A program made the position numbers and the translations under genes. From an uncultured Eubacteriales bacterium (GTDB taxonomy: Bacteria; Bacillota; Clostridia; Oscillospirales; CAG-272), in assembly GCA_902491535.1 (NCBI GenBank), contig CABUHS010000008.1, positions 1 through 64,000 on the forward strand: a stretch of DNA of 64,000 nucleotides. Reading direction: 5' to 3'. Below the pieces are notes generated by a model. It saw only the letters and a program-made list of their open reading frames with translations. It was not told where the DNA came from and searched no databases. Shown here in pieces: positions 52,605-59,693 of this stretch (its first letter is position 1; every line of letters begins with the position of its first letter).

Positions 52605-53453
52605 ATGAATAAATTTATGAAAAAGTCACTTATAATTTTAGCCGCGGCTCTCACGCTGACAGCGGCTCTCTGTTCATGTGAAAGACGCAATAGCGGTACC
52701 GCTGTCGAAACGACAAGCCCGCTTCCGGAATGCGATCTGCTGCGAACCGAAAAAAGCGGCGATTTCACCTATGCCGTGTATGAAGAATACGTCGAGATAA
52801 CAGGATATTCGGGCAGCAGCACGAACGTATCCGTTCCGTCAGAGTATTCGGGCGCAGCTGTTCTGAGTATAGGCAAATCCGCTTTTGAGGGCAACAAGTT
52901 GATCGAAAGCGTTACTCTGCCTGCTTCGGTAGTTAATATCGATGCAAGTGCGTTTAAAAACTGCGAAAAGCTCACCTCGGTAACGATGCCCGGAGTCAAA
53001 AGCATAGGCGCATCGGCGTTCTTCCGCTCGGCGCTGCGTGAGGCAGAGCTGCCCGAAACGCTTCAAAATCTCGGCAGACAGTCTTTTGCATACACCAAGC
53101 TTGAATTTATAGAGCTGCCCGGAAGCATAGTCCGAAGCGGTGATTATGTTTTTTCGGGATGCCACGAGCTTAAAAGCGTCAGTTTCGCCGACGGCTTCCC
53201 CGAAATAAGCGTTCGCATGTTCTCCGACTGCGCCTCTCTTGAAGCAATATCTTTACCGTCAAGTGTTTCAGCCGTCGGAAGCTATGCGTTCACATACTGC
53301 ACGAATCTTAAAACCGTGACGATCGACGGTAAAACTTCTATCGGTGACGGCGTTTTTCATGAGTGCAATGATCTGACGATCCGTTCGTCAGAAGGTTCAG
53401 CCGCCGAAAAATATGCGTCAACGTACAGTATCCCGTTTGAGGTAACAAAGTAA
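52605..53453 (+). CDS. LRR_5 (BspA-type) lipoprotein
   Basis: A 282-residue protein with a lipoprotein signal (LIILAAALTLTAALCSCERR). About eight BspA-type repeats cover residues 65-260, for example LIESVTLPASVVNIDASAFKNCEKL and LEAISLPSSVSAVGSYAFTYCTNL. The last repeat ends in SSEGSAAEKYASTYSIPFEV, a tail also seen in other BspA proteins and in the folT insert. It is surface-exposed and probably adhesive; no enzyme motif is seen. The start has CGGAGG upstream. Confidence 0.88.
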   Translation: MNKFMKKSLIILAAALTLTAALCSCERRNSGTAVETTSPLPECDLLRTEKSGDFTYAVYEEYVEITGYSGSSTNVSVPSEYSGAAVLSIGKSAFEGNKLIESVTLPASVVNIDASAFKNCEKLTSVTMPGVKSIGASAFFRSALREAELPETLQNLGRQSFAYTKLEFIELPGSIVRSGDYVFSGCHELKSVSFADGFPEISVRMFSDCASLEAISLPSSVSAVGSYAFTYCTNLKTVTIDGKTSIGDGVFHECNDLTIRSSEGSAAEKYASTYSIPFEVTK

Positions 53454-54069
53454 CAGTTCGAAAAGGTCTCCGACGGCTTAAACCTTTTTTGGAAAAAAGG
53501 TTTAAGAATCCAAAAAACTTTAACTGGCTGGGACTTTTTCTCTGGCAGGTGTGAAGCAAGCAGATTTACATTCAAATTTTCAGACTATATTCGAAGAAAA
53601 AAGCGCAGCTTTTTTGCATGAAAAAACTTTGTTTTTTCATGTTTGCAGGCTCAGCAGTATCGCCGGAGTCTGTAGAATTCCGCCATGCGGCGGAACTCGC
53701 AAACTTGCAAAGCAAGTTTGACGTATAGATTAGTCTGCGTCCGGTCAAACAATCCGTATTATCCGACTTAAACAAATTATTACGGCACGAAGTGCCGAGT
53801 AACTGAAAAGGCTTCGCCGTTTCAGGAAAAGCCTTCGCCATTTCACCGAATGCAAAAATTCTGCAAACTAAAGCGGTACTGCCGCGCCTGTAAATCTATC
53901 GTTTTGATGCCCGCGCACGAACTAAGTGTGCGCAGTCTATAGTCGCGTAAAATCTATTGTATAAATCATCGTCGCAACTGCCCAAGAAAAAGCTCCCCCA
54001 GTTAAAAGTTTTTGCGCAGCTTTTTTCAAAAAGCTGCCCGCCGGAGGCAAAAAAGAAAGGTAAAAATAA
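53454..54069. other. Gene-free stretch with many small hairpins
   Basis: About 616 bp without a credible ORF. It contains AAACCTTTTT/AAAAAGGTTT (53480-53505), CATGAAAAAAC/GTTTTTTCATG (53619-53641), TTCCGCC/GGCGGAA (53680-53697), AAACTTGC/GCAAGTTT (53701-53719), CGGCAC/GTGCCG (53784-53800), and CTGAAAAGGC/GCCGTTTCAG (53807-53824), which belongs to the family seen at 5.8-6.2 kb. The end (AGTTAAAAGTTTTTGC, then AAGCTGC hairpin) also recurs there. Confidence 0.6.
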
Positions 54070-55218
54070 ATGGAAACCGTAAAACTCACATTAAAAGCTG
54101 CCGCGGATATGCTCCGGGACAGCGACAATATACTGCTTTTAATGCATGCAAGACCGGACGGCGACACAGTCGGTTCGGCTATCGCTCTCGAAACAGCACT
54201 GCGTGCGCTCGGTAAACGCGCATACGCGGTATGCGACGACGATCTGCCCGAGCGTCTGATGTTCATACTGAAATTCCGCGGCGGGGAAAGCTCCTGTGCC
54301 GATGATATCTCAGGCGGAAGTACCGATGCACAGACAGATTCCGGCTGCACCGCATGCGCCGACGCACATACAGAACCGGACTGCATCGAATGCACCGATG
54401 CGCTGAACGCGGAAGATAAATTAGGCACAGACATTTTAAGACCAGAAAATCTCCCTGAAGATTTTGTTCCGGAGCTTACCGTAACGGTCGACGTTGCATC
54501 TGCCGAGCTTCTCGGCGACATCGGCGGGAAGCTTGAAGGAAAGATCGACCTCAAGCTCGATCATCACCCCATGGGAACGGATTTTGCAAAGTACAGCCTT
54601 ATCTACCCCGGCGCGAGCGCATGCGGCGAACTGATATTCGACCTTGTGAGCGAACTCGGCGCTTTGAGCCGTCCTGTCGCCCGCGCTGTTTACGCCGCAA
54701 TATCGTCCGATTCGGGAAGCTTCCGCTTTGACTCGGTAACGGCAATGACGCATGAGCGCGCGGCGAAGCTGCTCCGAATGGATATTTCACACGGTAAGAT
54801 AACCGAAGCGCTGTATAATACAAAAACGCTCGGAGAACTTGCCGCCGAAGCGCTCGCGATCGACAACCTGCGCATGTACTGCGGCGGAAAGATCGCGCTG
54901 ACTGTGGTAACCCTCGCCGATATGGAACGCCGCGGCGTTTCAAAGGATGATACCGGCGGTATAAACGGTATGCCGATGTGCATACGCGGCGTTGTTATCA
55001 GCCTTGTACTTAAACAGGATCAGGACAGTCGTTTCTGGAAGCTCTCCGTCCGTACAGGCGACGGCGCAGCCGCGAACGAGATATGCGCGCAATTCGGCGG
55101 CGGAGGACACGTCCGCGCCGCAGGCTGCCGCTTTAAAGCGGCTTCTCATGAAGAAGCGGTCAAAGCAGTTCTTGACGCAGTATCCAGCGTTACAGGACTC
55201 AGGATAACACAGGATTAA
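54070..55218 (+). CDS. nrnA: DHH-family nanoRNase/pAp phosphatase with an inserted Cys-rich segment
   Basis: A 382-residue DHH/DHHA1 phosphoesterase. Metal-binding motifs are LLLMHARPDGDTVGSAIAL, TVDVASAE, LDHHPMGTDFAKYSLIYPGASACGEL and ISSDSGSFRF. The C-terminal substrate motif is FGGGGHVRAAGCRF. NrnA degrades very short RNAs and dephosphorylates pAp. Residues about 75-130 are an insert not expected in the family, acidic and with two Cys-x2-Cys pairs (SGCTACADAHTEPDCIEC). It precedes truB, from which it is split by an SGNH hydrolase gene. The ribosome site is GAAAGG. Confidence 0.9.
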   Translation: METVKLTLKAAADMLRDSDNILLLMHARPDGDTVGSAIALETALRALGKRAYAVCDDDLPERLMFILKFRGGESSCADDISGGSTDAQTDSGCTACADAHTEPDCIECTDALNAEDKLGTDILRPENLPEDFVPELTVTVDVASAELLGDIGGKLEGKIDLKLDHHPMGTDFAKYSLIYPGASACGELIFDLVSELGALSRPVARAVYAAISSDSGSFRFDSVTAMTHERAAKLLRMDISHGKITEALYNTKTLGELAAEALAIDNLRMYCGGKIALTVVTLADMERRGVSKDDTGGINGMPMCIRGVVISLVLKQDQDSRFWKLSVRTGDGAAANEICAQFGGGGHVRAAGCRFKAASHEEAVKAVLDAVSSVTGLRITQD

Positions 55219-55264
55219 AACAAAAAACAGATTTTCCGGACTGCACAAACTACCCATATAACCG

Positions 55265-55340
55265 CGGGCAAGATGTCCTCCGCCTATATAGGCAGCGTTC
55301 TTATCCCTACTCCGTGACGGGGCAAGTCCCTTACTGAAAG
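55265..55340 (+). repeat. 5'-leader hairpin element, copy 3
   Basis: A diverged copy: GCAAGATGTCCTCCGCC-TATAT-AGGCAGCG, then GACGGGGCAAGTCCCTTACTGAA. It ends 11 bases before the SGNH hydrolase start, so its last part contains the ribosome site region. Confidence 0.6.
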
Positions 55341-55351
55341 AAAGGCTCAAT

Positions 55352-56491
55352 ATGAAAAAAACATCACTGATAGCACTTATCGCAGCGGCAAGCGCTGTAA
55401 TATCCGGCAGCACTCTGCTCACATCATGCGGCAGCGGCGTTTCAGAACCAAAGGAAACAGAGGCAGCAACGCAGAATGAAGCCGAGAAGCTTATTGAAGC
55501 AAAACACGCAGATACGCTCGCAAAGCTTGCAGACACTCTGCCAGGAATCGTATGCTGGGGCGACAGCCTTACATCAGGTCCCGGCGGAGATGCGATGTCA
55601 TATCCGAAATCGCTTCAAAACTGCGTAAATGAACGTCTCTGCGCGCTCTACGATCCAACCGCGGCACTAAGCGGCGAGGAAAAAGCCGAACTCGGAGAGA
55701 ACTTTGCAGATAAAAAAGACCTGACGGTCGAGATCCCCGTAATAAATATGGGAGTCGGCGGCGAGACGACCAATACGATACTTGCGCGCAACGGCGCCGT
55801 ACCTTTTCTGACAGACGGAAGCATAACGATCCCGTCAGAATGTAAACCCGTCAGAATAAGGCTGACATGCGAGAGCGGCGCTCCGGTCGCTCCGCTGCTT
55901 CAGGGCAACGCAGGAATGGAAAGCGTCACTATAGCAGGAATAAAGGGCGTTATAACACACGGACAGGGATATTTCTTCACGCGCAGCGAGCCGGGCGAGG
56001 AGACAAAAGTCCCGGACGGTACGGTAATAGTGACCGAAGGCTCGGAAAAATATCTCGATTATCTCCCCGTGATCTTCATCGGTCAGAACGGCGGCTACAC
56101 CGGATATTTCGACCTTGTCGACCAGCAGCGCGCCATAATTGAACATCAGACCAAAAACAGCGACCGCTATATTATAATAGGAATGCACACCACAACGCCC
56201 GGTTACCGCGAGGATCTCGAAGAGCTTATGGTCGAGGAATACGGCGACAAATATATAAATCTGCGCGAGTATATGGCTACCGATGCTATCTATGATGCAG
56301 GAATCACGCCGACAGAACGCGATCTCGAACGAATGGAGCTTGGCTTCACGCCGTACAGCCTGCTCAGCATCGACGAGCTGCATTTTAATGCGGTAGGATA
56401 TGAGCTTATAGGCAAGCTCGTTTATGAGCGTATGGATGATCTCGGCTATTTTGACGGAGCAAAGCTCGCACTCGGAATAAATGAGCAGTAA
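55352..56491 (+). CDS. SGNH/GDSL-hydrolase lipoprotein
   Basis: A 379-residue protein with a lipoprotein signal (ISGSTLLTSCGSG). The SGNH blocks are block I VCWGDSLTSGPGG (catalytic Ser about 71), Gly in INMGVGGETTNTIL, and block V DELHFNAVGYELIGKLVYERM with the Asp-x2-His. Between them is a beta-rich region (about 135-230) of unknown role. Relatives are esterases or acetyl-hydrolases acting on carbohydrate or peptidoglycan; the substrate is unknown. It interrupts the nrnA-truB pair. Confidence 0.82.
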   Translation: MKKTSLIALIAAASAVISGSTLLTSCGSGVSEPKETEAATQNEAEKLIEAKHADTLAKLADTLPGIVCWGDSLTSGPGGDAMSYPKSLQNCVNERLCALYDPTAALSGEEKAELGENFADKKDLTVEIPVINMGVGGETTNTILARNGAVPFLTDGSITIPSECKPVRIRLTCESGAPVAPLLQGNAGMESVTIAGIKGVITHGQGYFFTRSEPGEETKVPDGTVIVTEGSEKYLDYLPVIFIGQNGGYTGYFDLVDQQRAIIEHQTKNSDRYIIIGMHTTTPGYREDLEELMVEEYGDKYINLREYMATDAIYDAGITPTERDLERMELGFTPYSLLSIDELHFNAVGYELIGKLVYERMDDLGYFDGAKLALGINEQ

Positions 56492-56525
56492 CATTGCAGG
56501 GCTCGGTACAGTATAATTGCTGGTA

Positions 56526-56618
56526 GGATAGCCCATCCTCTATAAGCGGCGGGTTCTGCTTACTTTTTTCAGTGGCAGTACAATTCACTGATGAGGGGCT
56601 TTGCCCTTTACCTGAAAA
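56526..56618 (+). repeat. 5'-leader hairpin element, copy 4
   Basis: The copy reads GATAGCCCATCCTC-TATAA-GCGGCGGGTTCTGCTTACTTTTTTCAG, then CAGTGG/CACTG, then GGGGCTTTGCCC and TTACCTGAA. It is 52 bp before the truB start. Its first stem has lost most pairing. Confidence 0.6.
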
Positions 56619-56669
56619 GCTGCCGCGGCAAGCTCGGACATACAGAATCACATTGAAAAGGAAACACAA

Positions 56670-57593
56670 ATGGCGTCAAACAGATATGAAAACGATACCG
56701 TGTGCGGCGTTCTGCCGATATTCAAGGAAAGCGGAATGACTTCTCATGACGTTGTCGGCAGGATCAGGCGGCTATATGGAACGATGCGCGTCGGACACAC
56801 GGGAACTCTCGATCCTATGGCGAGAGGGGTACTCGTCGTGCTTATCGGCAGAGCCGCAAAGGCTGCTGAATTTATAAGTCATGAGCGAAAGCACTATGTC
56901 GCAGGATTGCGGCTCGGCATTACCACGGATACCGAGGATATCAGCGGAAACGTGACAACTTGCACAGAGGTTCCGCAGAATATCGATATAGGGGCGCTTT
57001 GCAGGCAGTTCACGGGAACGGTGATGCAGGTACCGCCGATGTACAGCGCGATAAAGATCGGGGGCAAAAAGCTCGTCGACCTTGCGCGCGAGGGTGTCAC
57101 GGTCGAGCGGAAACCGCGCCCGATAACCGTATATTCGCTCGGTATCGAAAAATGCAAGGACGGCACCGCCGACTATATTCTTGACGTAGAATGTTCCGGC
57201 GGTACATATATAAGGACACTGTGCGCCGATATCGGTGCGGCAGTCGGATGCGGCGGATGTATGTCGTCGCTCTGCCGGACCGAAAATTCTGGATTCACCG
57301 AGCGCGACTGCGTAACGCTTGCACAGCTCGCGGAAATGACCGAAAGCGAACGCATGCACGCGCTGTCAGATATTGAAACGCTCTTTTCAGATCTGCCCGC
57401 GGTACACCTCTCTGACTTCTTTGCGCGTCTCGTCGCCGACGGCAATTCTCTGTTTCAGAAAAAAATCGGATGCACGTTTGAGGACGGAACGCGTGTCCGT
57501 CTCTGCGATGCGCGCGGATTCTTCTCGCTCGGAGAGGCTCGCACCGCGGATGGCGAACACGTTATAAAGCCTATCAAGAAGTTCAGAATATAG
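56670..57593 (+). CDS. truB: tRNA pseudouridine-55 synthase
   Basis: A 307-residue enzyme: ILPIFKESGMTSHDVVGRIRRLYGTMRVGHTGTLDPMARGVLVVLIG with the catalytic Asp, KHYVAGLRLGITTDTEDISG, QVPPMYSAIKIGGKKLVDLAREG, and CSGGTYIRTLCADIGAAVGCGG. It makes pseudouridine 55 in the T loop of tRNAs. GAAAAGGAAAC precedes ATG. It ends with TAG, which shows that TAG is a working stop codon in this genome. Confidence 0.97.
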   Translation: MASNRYENDTVCGVLPIFKESGMTSHDVVGRIRRLYGTMRVGHTGTLDPMARGVLVVLIGRAAKAAEFISHERKHYVAGLRLGITTDTEDISGNVTTCTEVPQNIDIGALCRQFTGTVMQVPPMYSAIKIGGKKLVDLAREGVTVERKPRPITVYSLGIEKCKDGTADYILDVECSGGTYIRTLCADIGAAVGCGGCMSSLCRTENSGFTERDCVTLAQLAEMTESERMHALSDIETLFSDLPAVHLSDFFARLVADGNSLFQKKIGCTFEDGTRVRLCDARGFFSLGEARTADGEHVIKPIKKFRI

Positions 57594-57818
57594 ATGCGGG
57601 GAGGTAATGCAGTTTTCTTAAAAGAAAGCCCGGCAAATGGAACTGCTGAGTTCGCTTATAGCGAACTCAGAAAAAAGCTACGCTATCGCTTCGCTTTTTT
57701 CTTCGAATTAAGTTCAGCAAAATTCGGATCTTTGAGCCACAATGATAAAGCTTTGCTTTATCATTCAAAAAAGCTACGCTTTTTTCTCCGAATTAAGTTC
57801 GGTAAAACTCATTTTACA
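57594..57818. other. Hairpin-rich stretch after truB
   Basis: It contains CTGAGTTCGC/GCGAACTCAG (57646-57670), AATGATAAAG/CTTTATCATT (57740-57764), AAAAAAGC/GCTTTTTT (57766-57783) and two related lines, TTCGAATTAAGTTCAGCAAA and TCCGAATTAAGTTCGGTAAA. The first part is an inverted relative of the 5.8-6.2 kb repeat. No ORF is convincing. Confidence 0.6.
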
Positions 57819-58378
57819 TGACGGCTTACGTCACACTCATAGTCAAAAATCCGCTCACAATGACCGAGCGGATTTTTGACAGTATAAACCTTCCTCTGTT
57901 TGCACGTAGCCGCCGCGCGGCGTATGCGTGAAGTGATGGAATCCAAAGGAAGAGGAACGGCGCACGTTCCTTTTCCTTTGGTACATTTTCTTTGGCAAGC
58001 GTTTCTTTGCTGTATGGCAAAGAAATGTTTGAAATAAATCAAACTTGAAAGTCTGATATAACTTAGACTTTCAAGCATTTTTCTTATTAAAGAAAGTTAG
58101 TTTTACTTTGCGAAAGTTAATTTCGCAAGTTAAAGTCGTATAAGACTTTAAGTCTTGTTTTTATCAACCATTTCTTTCGGACGACCGAAAGAAACGCTTG
58201 CCAAAGAAAGGTCGCAAAAGAGGAAGAAACCGTCTCCGTTTCTTCCTCTCTTGACTTACCATCTTCGATCATGCGTTGCACAGCAACGCAATGGCAAACA
58301 GTGGCAAAACCGTACTGTCAAAACGGCGATCGGTCGGAATGACCGCCGTTTTGACCATGGGTTTGATGTAAGCCGTCG
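57819..58378. repeat. Palindrome-chain element, copy B (560 bp, inverted relative to copy A)
   Basis: Ends are TGACGGCTTACGTCA (57819-57833) and TGATGTAAGCCGTCG (58364-58378). The left hairpin pairs 57842-57856 with 57866-57880 over 15 bp around the loop ACAATGACC. That loop is the same as in copy A, but seven of the fifteen stem pairs are different and still complementary. Reverse-complemented, its inside follows copy A hairpin by hairpin, minus two blocks of about 100 bp. No protein is encoded. Confidence 0.78.
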
Positions 58379-58427
58379 TAAAAGATATTCTTTTATTATT
58401 TCTTTTAAAAGAAATATAAAAAATCTC

Positions 58428-58456
58428 TTGACACACTTCGACAAGTGTGGTAAAAT
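58428..58456 (+). promoter_or_regulatory. Strong promoter of a small RNA
   Basis: TTGACA (58428-58433), 17 bp, TAAAAT (58451-58456). A perfect dyad, ACACTT-CGAC-AAGTGT (58432-58447), fills the spacer, which could be a repressor site. Confidence 0.85.
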
Positions 58457-58462
58457 ATAGAC

Positions 58463-58767
58463 AATTAAATACCGAGTCTCTCCGGCAAGACAAAAAACAA
58501 TGCCGGCAGAAATGCTGAGCGGCAAACTCAACATCTCCTGATATTTATGTGCAGACACACATAAACACCCACCGGAATCCCGGCACCGACATTGTATCTG
58601 AGATTATATCATATTTTCCTGATATTTTCAAGAGGTTTACAATATTTTGCCGGAAAAACTTTCTTTAAATTAGTATCTGAAAGTATCGGATTTCGGAGTA
58701 TTTTCCCGCTTGTTTTTACACCGGGCAGATGTGTTTTTTGTGCGCACATCTGTCCGGTATTTTTTAA
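58463..58767 (+). ncRNA. Candidate stand-alone small RNA of about 300 bases
   Basis: The stretch runs from a near-consensus promoter to a strong terminator with no credible protein. Its 5' part (about 58482-58595) has an outer stem, CAATGCCGG opposite CCGGCACCGACATTG. This encloses TGAG-CGGCAA-CTCA and ATTTATGTG-CAGACA-CACATAAA hairpins, the second followed by CACC. This resembles the tandem units at 58936-59350. The longest small ORF (58500, 13 codons) has no ribosome site. It does not match the parts I know of 6S, SRP, tmRNA or RNase P RNA. Confidence 0.6.
58719..58767 (+). terminator. Strong terminator of the small RNA
   Basis: ACCGGGCAGATGTG (58720-58733) pairs over 14 bp with CACATCTGTCCGGT (58745-58758), one pair being G-T, then ATTTTTTAA. 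Confidence 0.92.
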
Positions 58768-58935
58768 TTCATGTTAAAGGATGTGAACCTTTAATGTCAG
58801 ATCCAAGCGGAAGTACATACTGTTATAAGTGTACTGCAAAAATGACAACTGAATATTATTAAAAAGACTGTATTCGCTTTTTACCGCGGGATCTCCTTAA
58901 TTTACGGAGCAATCTCACGGATAAAGAAAAGCACC

Positions 58936-59350
58936 GCAGCGGAGCGTGAGAAACGGCAAATTTCTCACGTCCGAACTCAGGGTTGCAGACACAACACCTA
59001 AGTCACTTCTGCGGTAAAGGATATGATAACACATTTTCTCCGAAAAGTCAACACACGTTGTCAGATTTTGAAGAAAAGCCGCAGCGAAACACGGAAGTTG
59101 GAGATTCCGTGTCCGTTCTCAGGGGTGGCTGGACAACACCTGAGGTTTACTGCGGTAAAAATCAAGGCAGTGTTGCCTGATTTCAGAGAAAAATGCAGCG
59201 AAATACGGAAGTTGGAGATTCCGTGTCCGTTCTTGGGGTTGACTACGACAACACCCGAGATTTACTGCAATAAGCGCAGCGAAACGCGAGAAGCGGCTAA
59301 CTCTCGCGTCCGTGCTTGGGGTTGCCGACACAACACCCAAGATTTACTGC
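58936..59350 (+). ncRNA. Tandem array of four structured units (three-way-junction shape)
   Basis: Units at 58936-59012, 59081-59153, 59195-59268 and 59276-59350 (73-77 bases) all start GCAGCG and end CTGC. Each has a first hairpin of changing sequence (GTGAGAAA/TTTCTCAC, ACGGAA/TTCCGT twice, GCGAG/CTCGC), the constant GTCCG, a second hairpin ending in CAACACC with a bulged A, and the closing CTGC. Pairs in the second hairpin change together (CTCAGG/CCTGAG versus CTTGGG/CCCAAG). Units 2 and 3 are preceded by another hairpin. No known family was recognised; the strand is assumed from the fold. Confidence 0.65.
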
Positions 59351-59531
59351 AATAAAATCACGTACCGTTTTATAATTACTTATCCTTTACGCAGCAGCGC
59401 GCTGTAAGCTTACAGTCTTTGAATCTATAAAGATAAAGTGTTGTGAACAAATGTGCATAGGCATGTAGTTTTCTTTAAACTATAGTACATCGCGTTTTAA
59501 TAACAGCGCGATAGTTCACAGTCCTGTGTTC

Positions 59532-59630
59532 ACCGCTCCCGCTTCGTTTTTATCCGGGAGTTTAGCTTATATGTTCGCTTTATGCGGATATATTTATAGA
59601 CGGCTGACAAAAGTCAGCCGCCTTTTTTCT
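59532..59630. repeat. Convergent-end repeat with terminator, copy 2
   Basis: The 37-base CCGCTCCCGCTTCG to TTTAGCTTAT block is identical to 51773-51809. It is followed by CGGCTGAC-AAAA-GTCAGCCG (59601-59620) with a T run on the plus strand, which also ends the minus-strand gene 59694-61130. Bases 59351-59531 show only a GCGCGATAGTT-like dyad. Confidence 0.7.
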
Positions 59631-59693
59631 TTATTGTGAAACAAGATTCCGGGGCACTCTTGTGCAATCTATGATTGCGGGCGGGTCGGATCC

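Noticed and set aside
58463..58767. 6S RNA, SRP RNA, tmRNA or RNase P RNA
   Set aside because: None of the conserved cores I know (for example GGAAGNAGC loop of SRP or GAGGAAAGTCC of RNase P) is present.
58936..59350. CRISPR array
   Set aside because: Units are 73-77 bases with variable internal hairpins, spacing is irregular and no cas genes are present.
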